Assembly: GCF_041320665.1 (NCBI RefSeq)
Contig: NZ_CP166730.1
Span: 3,906,001 to 3,970,000, forward strand
Reading direction: 5' to 3'
Length of the DNA: 64,000 bases
Source of the DNA: Comamonas sp. GB3 AK4-5
GTDB taxonomy: Bacteria; Pseudomonadota; Gammaproteobacteria; Burkholderiales; Burkholderiaceae_C
Shown piece by piece: positions 57,074 to 64,000 of this stretch. The position numbers and the translations under genes are program-made. Each line of letters opens with the position of its first letter. Within the stretch, counting starts at the first letter, position 1. Under the pieces are notes generated by a model, which saw nothing but the letters and a program-made list of their open reading frames with translations, was not told the DNA's origin and made no database searches.

Positions 57074-58207
57074 ATGACTTTCCGTATGGCCGCCATGCTG
57101 CGACCTGGCTCTGCCCTGCTCCTGGGCAGCCTGCTCAGCGCCTGTCACCCCAACACCGCCTCTACCGACGCCCAGACCGCGGAAGTGCCGGCCCTGCGCC
57201 GCCAGGGCAATGTCATCGAAGTTCCCCAGGGCTCGCCGCTGTTGGCCAAGCTGCAGGTGGAGGCCGTGACCACGGCCGAACTCTCCACCCCGGTCAGCGC
57301 ACCGGCCAGCATCGAGGCTGCGCCGGAAAAGCTGGTGAAGCTGGCCCCGCCGGTGGCTGGCCGCCTGGTGCAAATCCACCGCGCACTGGGTGATGCCGTG
57401 CGCGCAGGCGATCCGCTGTTCACCATGGACTCGGCCGATATGGCCAATGTGCGCGCCGACCAGGCCAAGGCCCAGGCCACGCTGCTGCACGCCCAGCGCG
57501 AAGCCGATCGCCAGAAGCTGCTGCTGGATGCGGAAATCGCCGCCCGCAAGGACTACGAGGCCGCCGAGCTGGAGCTGGCCACAGCCCGTGCCGATGTGGC
57601 CGCCGTAGCCGACCAACTGGCACAAATGGGCGCGCCTTCCAAGGCCGGCAGCCGTGGTGCTTATGTGCTGCGCTCGCCCATCAACGGCCGTGTGGTGGAA
57701 ATGAATGGCGCACAAGGTGCGTACTGGAACGACATCAACGAATCCGTGATGACGGTGGCCGATCTGTCCACCGTCTGGCTCAGCGCCAGCGTGAACGAGC
57801 GTGACCTGGCCAGCGTCACCGTGGGGCAGAACACCCACATCAGCCTGAACGCCTACCCCAACCAGACACTGGAGGGCAAGGTGCGCTACGTGGGTGAGCT
57901 GCTGGACCCCGAAACCCGCAGCGTGAAGGTGCGCGTGGCTGTGGACAACCAGGATGGCCGCCTGCGCCCGGGCATGTTCGCCCAGGTGCGTTTTGACGGC
58001 CCGGTCCACCAGGCCACCGTGGTGCCCACCTCGGCCCTGCTGCAAAGCGGTGTGGGCACACGCGTTTTTGTGGAGCAATCCGCAGGCCACTTTGTCCCGC
58101 GTGAAGTGCAGGTCGGTGCCCAACAAGGCCAGCAGGTGGAAATCACCGATGGCCTGAAGGCAGGCGAGCGCGTGGTCGTCAACGGAGGAGTGCTCCTCCA
58201 TGATTGA
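57074..58207 (+). CDS. RND efflux periplasmic adaptor lipoprotein (CzcB-like)
   Basis: Membrane-fusion protein of 377 residues linking the inner-membrane pump to the outer-membrane channel. AAGGAACTCCC stands before the ATG. The lipobox is LLSAC (Cys24). A barrel-sandwich part has PPVAGRLVQIHRALGDAVRA. An alpha-helical hairpin follows (DQAKAQATLLHAQREADRQK onwards). The second half has YVLRSPINGRVVEMNGAQGA, DLSTVWLSASVNERDLASV and ETRSVKVRVAVDN. The C-terminal part has VVPTSALLQSGVGTRVF. The heavy-metal subfamily assignment rests on the adjoining pump. It overlaps the pump start by 8 bp. Confidence 0.92.
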   Translation: MTFRMAAMLRPGSALLLGSLLSACHPNTASTDAQTAEVPALRRQGNVIEVPQGSPLLAKLQVEAVTTAELSTPVSAPASIEAAPEKLVKLAPPVAGRLVQIHRALGDAVRAGDPLFTMDSADMANVRADQAKAQATLLHAQREADRQKLLLDAEIAARKDYEAAELELATARADVAAVADQLAQMGAPSKAGSRGAYVLRSPINGRVVEMNGAQGAYWNDINESVMTVADLSTVWLSASVNERDLASVTVGQNTHISLNAYPNQTLEGKVRYVGELLDPETRSVKVRVAVDNQDGRLRPGMFAQVRFDGPVHQATVVPTSALLQSGVGTRVFVEQSAGHFVPREVQVGAQQGQQVEITDGLKAGERVVVNGGVLLHD

Positions 58208-61200
58208 GCGCATCGTCACCCTGTGCTTTCAGCGGCGCAGCCTGGTCTGGCTGGTGTTCGCCTTTGCCGCCCTGTATGGCGCCTTCAGCTGGAAGCAGCT
58301 GCCCATCGAGGCCTACCCCGACATTGCCGACACCACTTCGCAGATCGTGGTCCAGGTGCCGGGCCTGGCTGCCGAGGAAATCGAGCAGCAAATCACCGTG
58401 CCACTGGAGCGCGCCATGCTGGCCACGCCGGGCATGCATGTGCTGCGCTCGCGCAGCCTGTTTGCGCTGTCGCTGATCACCGTGGTGTTTGAAGACGGCG
58501 TGGAGGGCTACTGGGCGCGCCAGCGCCTGCAGGAGCGCATCAACGAAGTCGAGCTGCCCTATGACGCCAAGGCCGAGCTGGACCCCTACAGCTCGCCCAC
58601 CGGCGAGGTCTATCGCTACACCTTGGAGAGCCCCACACGCAGCCTGCGTGAGCTGTCCGAGCTGCAGAACTGGACCGTCATTCCGCGCCTGAAAAAGGCG
58701 GCCGGCGTGGTGGATGTGACCAACTTCGGCGGTCTGACCACGCAGTACATGCTGGAGCTGCAGCCGCAGCGCCTGCTGCAGTACGGCGTGACACTGGCCG
58801 AGGTGGTGGAAGCCATCAACGACAACAACGCCAGCGGCGGGGGCAGCGTGCTGGACCGCGGTGAAATCTCCTATGTGATCCGCGGCGTGGGCCTGCTGCG
58901 CTCGCTGGACGATATGGGCCAGGTGGTCGTCAAGGCCACGGATGCCGGCGTGCCGGTGCTGGTGAAAGACCTGGGCCGCTTGACCTATGGCGAAGTGGAA
59001 CGCCGCGGCGTGCTGGGCAAGGATGACGACAGCGACGCCGTCAGCGGCATCGTGCTGCTGCTCAAGGACACCAACCCCTCCCAGGCATTGGAAGGCATTC
59101 ACGCGGCGGTCAATGAGCTCAACAGCCGCATGCTGCCCGCCGACGTCAAGGTCGTCCCCTACCTGGACCGCACCACGCTGATCGAGCGCACCATGGACAC
59201 CGTAGGCCACACGCTGATTGAAGGCCTGGTCGTGGTCACCCTGGTGCTGCTGCTGTTCCTGGGCAGCCCGCGTGCCGCGCTGATCGTGGCGCTGACCATT
59301 CCCATGTCGCTGCTGCTGGCCTTTGTGTTCATGCACCACGCCCGCATCCCGGCCAATTTGCTGTCGCTAGGTGCCATCGACTTCGGCATCTTGGTGGATG
59401 GCGCCGTGGTGGTCGTCGAAGGCATGCTGCGCCTGCGTGAACGACATGCCGGCCGCCCGCTGTCCCCGCGCGACGCCGTGTCGGCCACTTTGCAGGTGGC
59501 CCGCCCCATCTTCTTTGGCATGTGCGTGATCGCTGCTGCCTACCTGCCCTTGTTCGCCTTTGAGCGCATCGAGTACAAGCTGTTCGCGCCCATGGCCAGC
59601 GCCGTGGCCGCTGCCCTGGCAGGCGCCCTGGCCGTGGCCTTGCTGCTGACACCAGCGCTGGCCTGGCTGGCCTTCCGCCGCCCGCGCAAGATCTTCCACA
59701 ACCCGGCGCTGCACGCCATGGAAACGCGCTACAGCCGCTTTCTGCAGCGTGCCGTGGGCCGTGGCCGCTGGTGGGTGGCCACCTTGAGCGTGGCCCTGCT
59801 GACCCTGGTGGGCCTGGGTGCCACCATTGGCCGCGACTTCCTGCCCTATCTGGACGAGGGCTCGATCTGGCTGCAGGTACAGCTGCCACCGGGCATCACG
59901 CTGGACAAGGCCCAGCACATGGCCGACGAGCTGCGCAGCGCAGCCCGCGAGTTCCCCGAAGTCTCTTATGTCGTCACCCAGACCGGGCGCAATGACGACG
60001 GCACCGACTACTGGACTCCCTCGCACATCGAGGCCAGCGTGGGTCTGCACCCCTACAAGAGCTGGAAGTCCGGCTGGACCAAGCAGGAGCTGATCTCCCA
60101 CATGGAAGCACGCTTTGCCCGCATGCCTGGCTATAGCGTGGGCTTTATGCAGCCCATGATCGATGGCGTGCAGGACAAGCTTTCCGGCGCGCACAGCGAC
60201 CTGACGCTCAAGGTCTTTGGTGACGATCTGGACAACGACCGCCGTGTGGCCGACCAGGTGGTGGCCTTGCTCAAGAGCGTTCCCGGTGCCGCCGACGTGG
60301 CCGTGGACATCGAGCCGCCGCTGCCCAATCTGCGCATAGAACTGGACCGTCCCGCTGCAGCCCGCCTGGGTGTCAACGCGGCCGACGTGGCCCAGTTGAT
60401 CTCCACCGGCATCGGTGGTGCCAGCATCGGCGATCTGTACGTGGGCGAGAAAAGCTACGACATCGCCGTGCGCTTCCCCCTGGAAGCACGGGGCAGCGTG
60501 GACGCCATCTCCCAGCTGCGCCTGACCTCAGCCAGCGGAGCCCAGGTGCCGCTGGCCGACGTGGCGCGCATCACCACCACCCAGGGCCAAAGCGTGATCG
60601 TGCGCGAAGGCGGCGAGCGCCACATCCTGGTCAAGCTCAATGTGCGAGGCCGCGATCTGTCCAGCTTCCTGGACGAGGCCCGCGCCGCCATTGACCAGCA
60701 GATCACGTTCGACCCGCAACATATCCGCCTGGAATGGGGTGGCCAGTTCGAGAACCTGCAGCGCGCCGAAGCGCGTATGGCCGTGATCCTGCCCCTGACG
60801 CTGAGCCTGATGCTGGTGCTGCTGTTCGGCGCCTTCGGCAATCTGCGCCAACCGCTGATGGTGTTGGGCATGGTGCCCCTGGCCATGATCGGTGGCCTGG
60901 CCGGCCTGCACCTGCGTGGCATGACGCTCAACGTCTCCAGCGCCGTGGGCTTTATTGCCCTGTTCGGTGTGGCCGTGCTGTCGGGCGTACTGCTGGTGTC
61001 GCAGATCAACCGCCTGCGCCAGGAAGCGGGCCTCTCGCTGCGCGAAGCCGTGCTCGAAGGTGCGGCCAGCCGCATGCGCCCGGTGCTGATGACTGCCACC
61101 GTGGCTGCCTTCGGCCTGATGCCGGCCATGCTGGCCTCCGACCTGGGCAGCGACGTGCAGCGCCCGCTGGCCACCGTGGTGGTCTGCGGCCTGATCAGCG

Positions 61201-61376
61201 CCACCGCGCTGACGCTGCTGCTGCTGCCCGCGATTTACTACGCCGTCGAAGCCCGGGCCGAGCGCCTGGCCCAACGCCGCGCTGCCCGCTCTGCGGCCCG
61301 TGGCGACATCGACTGGGACCTGCTGGATGCGCAAGCCGATGCAGACCTCCCCGTGCAAACCCACACCGGCCATTGA
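58200..61376 (+). CDS. Heavy-metal efflux RND pump (CzcA-like)
   Basis: Inner-membrane proton-driven pump of 1058 residues with 12 helices and two large periplasmic loops. The helix-4 motif DFGILVDGAVVVVEG (from Asp394) fits the HME family pattern DFGxxxDGAxxxxEN, except that the final Asn is Gly. Other family segments are QLPIEAYPDIADTTSQIVVQ, GLAAEEIEQQITVPLERAML, GRDFLPYLDEGSIWLQVQLP and GFIALFGVAVLSGVLLVSQI. The periplasmic domain includes LSGAHSDLTLKVFGDDLDND. The HME class exports divalent cations such as Zn, Co, Ni or Cd; the exact ion is not readable. It is flanked by adaptor and channel genes and by mgtA. Confidence 0.93.
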   Translation: MIERIVTLCFQRRSLVWLVFAFAALYGAFSWKQLPIEAYPDIADTTSQIVVQVPGLAAEEIEQQITVPLERAMLATPGMHVLRSRSLFALSLITVVFEDGVEGYWARQRLQERINEVELPYDAKAELDPYSSPTGEVYRYTLESPTRSLRELSELQNWTVIPRLKKAAGVVDVTNFGGLTTQYMLELQPQRLLQYGVTLAEVVEAINDNNASGGGSVLDRGEISYVIRGVGLLRSLDDMGQVVVKATDAGVPVLVKDLGRLTYGEVERRGVLGKDDDSDAVSGIVLLLKDTNPSQALEGIHAAVNELNSRMLPADVKVVPYLDRTTLIERTMDTVGHTLIEGLVVVTLVLLLFLGSPRAALIVALTIPMSLLLAFVFMHHARIPANLLSLGAIDFGILVDGAVVVVEGMLRLRERHAGRPLSPRDAVSATLQVARPIFFGMCVIAAAYLPLFAFERIEYKLFAPMASAVAAALAGALAVALLLTPALAWLAFRRPRKIFHNPALHAMETRYSRFLQRAVGRGRWWVATLSVALLTLVGLGATIGRDFLPYLDEGSIWLQVQLPPGITLDKAQHMADELRSAAREFPEVSYVVTQTGRNDDGTDYWTPSHIEASVGLHPYKSWKSGWTKQELISHMEARFARMPGYSVGFMQPMIDGVQDKLSGAHSDLTLKVFGDDLDNDRRVADQVVALLKSVPGAADVAVDIEPPLPNLRIELDRPAAARLGVNAADVAQLISTGIGGASIGDLYVGEKSYDIAVRFPLEARGSVDAISQLRLTSASGAQVPLADVARITTTQGQSVIVREGGERHILVKLNVRGRDLSSFLDEARAAIDQQITFDPQHIRLEWGGQFENLQRAEARMAVILPLTLSLMLVLLFGAFGNLRQPLMVLGMVPLAMIGGLAGLHLRGMTLNVSSAVGFIALFGVAVLSGVLLVSQINRLRQEAGLSLREAVLEGAASRMRPVLMTATVAAFGLMPAMLASDLGSDVQRPLATVVVCGLISATALTLLLLPAIYYAVEARAERLAQRRAARSAARGDIDWDLLDAQADADLPVQTHTGH

Positions 61377-61393
61377 GGCCAGCGAGGACTGTC

Positions 61394-62815
61394 ATGCGTT
61401 TTGTCTTTTCCCAACTCCGTCTGACGCAGGCCATGCGGCTGGCCTTGGGCGGCCTGGGCCTGGCCTGTGCCACGGCCGCCCTGGCCGGCCCGGCCGCGCC
61501 CGCCGGCACCGCTGCTACCGCAGCGGCCAAAGCACCTGTAAGCACCACGGCCAGTGCCCTGGCCAGCGCCCAGCCCCTGAAGTCCGTGCATTTCTCGGAC
61601 TACCTGCAGGCCGTGGAAGCCCACAGCCTGGAGCTCAAGGCCCAGCAAACCACCATCACGGCTGCCGAGGCCGAAATTGGCATCGCCGGCCTGCGGCCCG
61701 ACCCCGAACTGTCCATGGAATGGGAGCGTGAGCGCGTGCGCACCGGCGAGCCTCGCCCCACCACCTTCACCCCCACCCTCAGTTGGGAAGTGGAAACCGG
61801 CGGCAAGCGCAACGCCCGCATTCGTGCGGCCAAGAGCCAGGCGCGGGTTACGCAGGCCGAGGTCGATGGCTTTCGCAACACCTTGTTCAACGATGCCGCC
61901 ACCGCCTTTACCGAGGCCTGCCGCACCCGCGATGTGCTGGCCCGCAAGGAGCAGACGCTGAAGGCATTGAGCGAGGTGGTGCGCGCCAACGAAGTGCGCC
62001 GCAAGGCGGGCGACGTGGGCGGCGTGGAGCTGCTGCAATCCCGCGTGGAACGCGACCAGTTCGCCGCCGACGTGACCTCTGCCCGGGCCGAGGCCCAGGC
62101 CGCCATGCTGGCCCTGTCGGTACCGCTGAGCCGTCGCATGGCCGAGGTGCTGGGCGCCGGCCAGGGCGATGTGGCGCTGTCCTGCGAGTTCACGCCCTTT
62201 GCCCAAGGCAATGATCTGCAGGCCCTGCTGCCCGAGGCCATGCGCGCCCGTGACGACATCCGCATCGCCGAAGCCACCCTGGCCAATGCCCGCGACAAGG
62301 CCGATCTGGCCCAGGCCGAGCGCTGGGTCAACCCCACGGTCTCCGTGGGCGTGGGCCGCACCCCCGGCCACGCTGGCGGCGTGGGCAGTGACGGCGAACC
62401 CTATGACGCTGCCATGCGTTCGCGCATGCTCAAGGTGGGCGTCAGCGTTCCGCTGCCGTTTTCACGCCTGAACAAGGGCACTTTGGTGCAGGCCGAGGCC
62501 GAGGTCACCCAGGCCATCCTGGAGCTGGACCAGGCCCGCCACAAGACCGAGGCCGAGGTGCGTGCCGCGCAATTCCGCTTCCTGGCCGCACATGAGAATG
62601 TGCAGCGCTATCGCAACGGCATGTTGGCCGATGCGCAAAAAGTGCTGGAGGGCATACGCTTGTCCTACCGCCATGGTGCAGCTTCGCTGCTGGAGTTGCT
62701 GGCTGCCCAGCACTCGGCCGATGAGGCCTACCAAGACTATTTGCAGGCCCAGGCCGATCTGGCCACTGCCACCGTAGAGTTACAGCTGAGCGTGGGACTG
62801 CGCCCAGCTCTTTGA
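61394..62815 (+). CDS. RND outer-membrane channel (TolC/CzcC-like)
   Basis: Outer-membrane factor of 473 residues from the ATG preceded by GAGG at 7 nt; the much longer open frame upstream overlaps the pump gene and is not used. The signal peptide ends ATAALAGP. The two TolC-type repeats are recognisable: SDYLQAVEAHSLELKAQQTT, LRPDPELSMEWERERVR, LSWEVETGGKRNARIRAAKS and, in the second half, AIRMRSRMLKVGVSVPLPF-like barrel strands, then LLELLAAQHSADEAYQDYLQ. It completes the CzcCBA-type tripartite pump, in the order B-A-C. Confidence 0.9.
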   Translation: MRFVFSQLRLTQAMRLALGGLGLACATAALAGPAAPAGTAATAAAKAPVSTTASALASAQPLKSVHFSDYLQAVEAHSLELKAQQTTITAAEAEIGIAGLRPDPELSMEWERERVRTGEPRPTTFTPTLSWEVETGGKRNARIRAAKSQARVTQAEVDGFRNTLFNDAATAFTEACRTRDVLARKEQTLKALSEVVRANEVRRKAGDVGGVELLQSRVERDQFAADVTSARAEAQAAMLALSVPLSRRMAEVLGAGQGDVALSCEFTPFAQGNDLQALLPEAMRARDDIRIAEATLANARDKADLAQAERWVNPTVSVGVGRTPGHAGGVGSDGEPYDAAMRSRMLKVGVSVPLPFSRLNKGTLVQAEAEVTQAILELDQARHKTEAEVRAAQFRFLAAHENVQRYRNGMLADAQKVLEGIRLSYRHGAASLLELLAAQHSADEAYQDYLQAQADLATATVELQLSVGLRPAL

Positions 62816-62837
62816 AAAGCCTTGCAAGGAGCGAGCC

Positions 62838-64000
62838 ATGCACTTCTTCACGTCCTGGTTTGGTGATTTTTTGCGCCGCCGCCACAACTTGCGGCTGTTT
62901 CGCCGCAGTGCGCTGCCAGGCATGGAACGTGGCCCCGGCGGCAAGCCCATCGCCCCGGCGGCCGTACCCGAACAGCTGACCCGCGCCCTGTGGCGTGCGG
63001 CCTGCGACGACATTCCCGGCGCGCTGGTGCGCCTGCAGTCCCATGAAGATGGGCTGAGCGATACCGAGGCGGCCGAGCGCCTGCAGCGCATAGGCCCCAA
63101 CGAGGTGGACCACGAAAAGCCCCTGCCCTGGTGGCAACACCTGTGGCAGTGCTACCGCAACCCTTTCAACGTGTTGCTGACGCTGCTGGCCATCGTCTCC
63201 TGGGCCACCGAGGACATCCAGGCCACCGTGGTCATTGGCGCCATGGTGCTGCTGTCCACGGTGATCCGCTTTGTGCAGGAAGGGCGCTCGCAGCGCAGTG
63301 CCGAGCAGCTCAAGGCCATGGTGAGCAGCACCGCCACCGTGATCCGCCGCGACCTGGGCACCGAGGCCGCCGAAGTGGCCGAGCGCTACTTTGATGCCCG
63401 CATCAACTCCCGCCGCCCGGCAGCACGGCGTGAAGTGGCCATGCGCGAGCTGGTGCCTGGCGACCATATCTGGCTGTCCGCCGGCGACATGATTCCCGCC
63501 GACTGCCGCGTGCTGACGGCCAAGGACCTGTTTGTGGCACAAGCCGCCATGACGGGAGAGTCGCTGCCGGTGGAGAAATTCGCCGAACGCCAGCAGCTGT
63601 CCGACGGCATTCTGGAGCAGACCAATCTGCTGTTCATGGGCACCAATGTGGTGTCGGGCGTGGCCACGGCCGTGGTGGTGGCCACAGGCAACCAGACCTA
63701 TTTCGGCCAACTGGCCCACCGCGCCATCGCCACCGACCGTGCGCCCACCTCTTTTCAGGCCGGAGTCAACAGCGTCTCCTGGTTGCTGATCCGCTTCGCC
63801 CTGGTCATGGTCCCCCTGGTGCTGCTGCTCAACGGCTTCACCAAGGGCGACTGGATGGAGGCCTTTCTCTTCGCGCTGTCCGTGGCCGTGGGCCTGACAC
63901 CGGAGATGCTGCCCATGATCGTCACCTCCACTCTGGCCAAGGGTGCGGTGGTGCTCTCGCGCCAGAAAGTCATCGTCAAGCGGCTGGACGCCATCCAGAA
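62838..64000 (+). CDS. mgtA: MgtA-type magnesium-translocating P-type ATPase (partial, 3' end outside window)
   Basis: Inner-membrane P-type ATPase of the IIIB (MgtA/MgtB) class; 387 codons are visible. AAGGAG lies 8 nt before the ATG. Present are the cation-ATPase N-domain (LSDTEAAERLQRIGPNEV), the first helices (NPFNVLLTLLAIVSWATED), the actuator motif in MTGESLPVEK and helix-4 PEMLPMIV (within SVAVGLTPEMLPMIVTS). The phosphorylation motif DKTGT lies beyond the window. It follows the efflux channel by 22 bp and is probably in the same operon, which is unusual for mgtA. Confidence 0.92.
   Translation, partial: MHFFTSWFGDFLRRRHNLRLFRRSALPGMERGPGGKPIAPAAVPEQLTRALWRAACDDIPGALVRLQSHEDGLSDTEAAERLQRIGPNEVDHEKPLPWWQHLWQCYRNPFNVLLTLLAIVSWATEDIQATVVIGAMVLLSTVIRFVQEGRSQRSAEQLKAMVSSTATVIRRDLGTEAAEVAERYFDARINSRRPAARREVAMRELVPGDHIWLSAGDMIPADCRVLTAKDLFVAQAAMTGESLPVEKFAERQQLSDGILEQTNLLFMGTNVVSGVATAVVVATGNQTYFGQLAHRAIATDRAPTSFQAGVNSVSWLLIRFALVMVPLVLLLNGFTKGDWMEAFLFALSVAVGLTPEMLPMIVTSTLAKGAVVLSRQKVIVKRLDAIQ

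Noticed and set aside
60734..61393. 220-codon upstream extension of the outer-membrane channel frame
   Set aside because: It lies inside the pump gene in another frame; the ATG at 61394 has a ribosome-binding site and signal peptide.
1..64000. tRNA, rRNA, CRISPR arrays, prophage or insertion sequences
   Set aside because: No cloverleaf, rRNA segment, repeat-spacer array, transposase or phage gene was recognised on either strand by reading.

Overview
The window is GC-rich DNA from an aerobic Gram-negative bacterium. The protein types, dense operons with ATGA overlaps, and intergenic repeats typical of that family all suggest a betaproteobacterium of the Comamonadaceae (Comamonas/Delftia/Acidovorax-like). 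This is inference: no 16S or other marker gene is present, and I saw no tRNA, rRNA, CRISPR array or insertion sequence.

Iron region (1-16068, all minus strand). Four tandem FecI-FecR-receptor cassettes lie head to tail. Each has an ECF sigma factor, an anti-sigma/sensor overlapping it by 4 bp, and a TonB-dependent receptor with an N-terminal signalling (STN) domain. A Fur-box-like AT-rich site precedes each sigma gene. The first receptor runs off the left edge.

Cobalamin region (16161-34918). A plus-strand BtuF-like binding protein shares the last Fur-box region. Two minus-strand operons follow, each headed by a clear cobalamin riboswitch. Operon A is btuB-btuF-cbiX/ferredoxin-cobW-cobN-chlD. 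Operon B is btuB-btuF-btuC-btuD. Operon A ends in a chlD gene split by a dnaX-type -1 frameshift signal: a Shine-Dalgarno-like GGAGG 10 nt upstream, an A7 slippery run and an 11-bp GC stem 5 nt downstream. One gene could thus supply both a ChlI-like small subunit and a ChlD-like medium subunit for CobN.

ABC region (35222-39748, minus). An AhpD-like protein, an acyl-CoA-dehydrogenase-like flavoprotein and a taurine/nitrate/sulfonate-type ABC transporter form one unit. The transporter ATPase appears to have lost its LSGG(Q) signature motif.

Fimbrial and signalling region (40221-53378). A compact chaperone-usher operon (pilin, chaperone, usher, small FecR-like protein; no adhesin seen) is divergent from a signalling operon. 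That operon holds a hybrid kinase, a REC-EAL phosphodiesterase, an HPt-containing hybrid kinase and an RcsB-like regulator. This resembles the Roc/Bvg/Rcs phosphorelays. Two sequences close to the RcsAB box lie in the very AT-rich region between the two operons.

Right end (53929-64000, plus). A Tat-type exported amidohydrolase and an outer-membrane barrel protein form a pair. A structured leader and a 105-aa ORF with a strong terminator 6 nt after its stop codon precede a CzcCBA-type heavy-metal RND efflux system. A magnesium-type P-type ATPase (mgtA) follows and is cut by the window edge.
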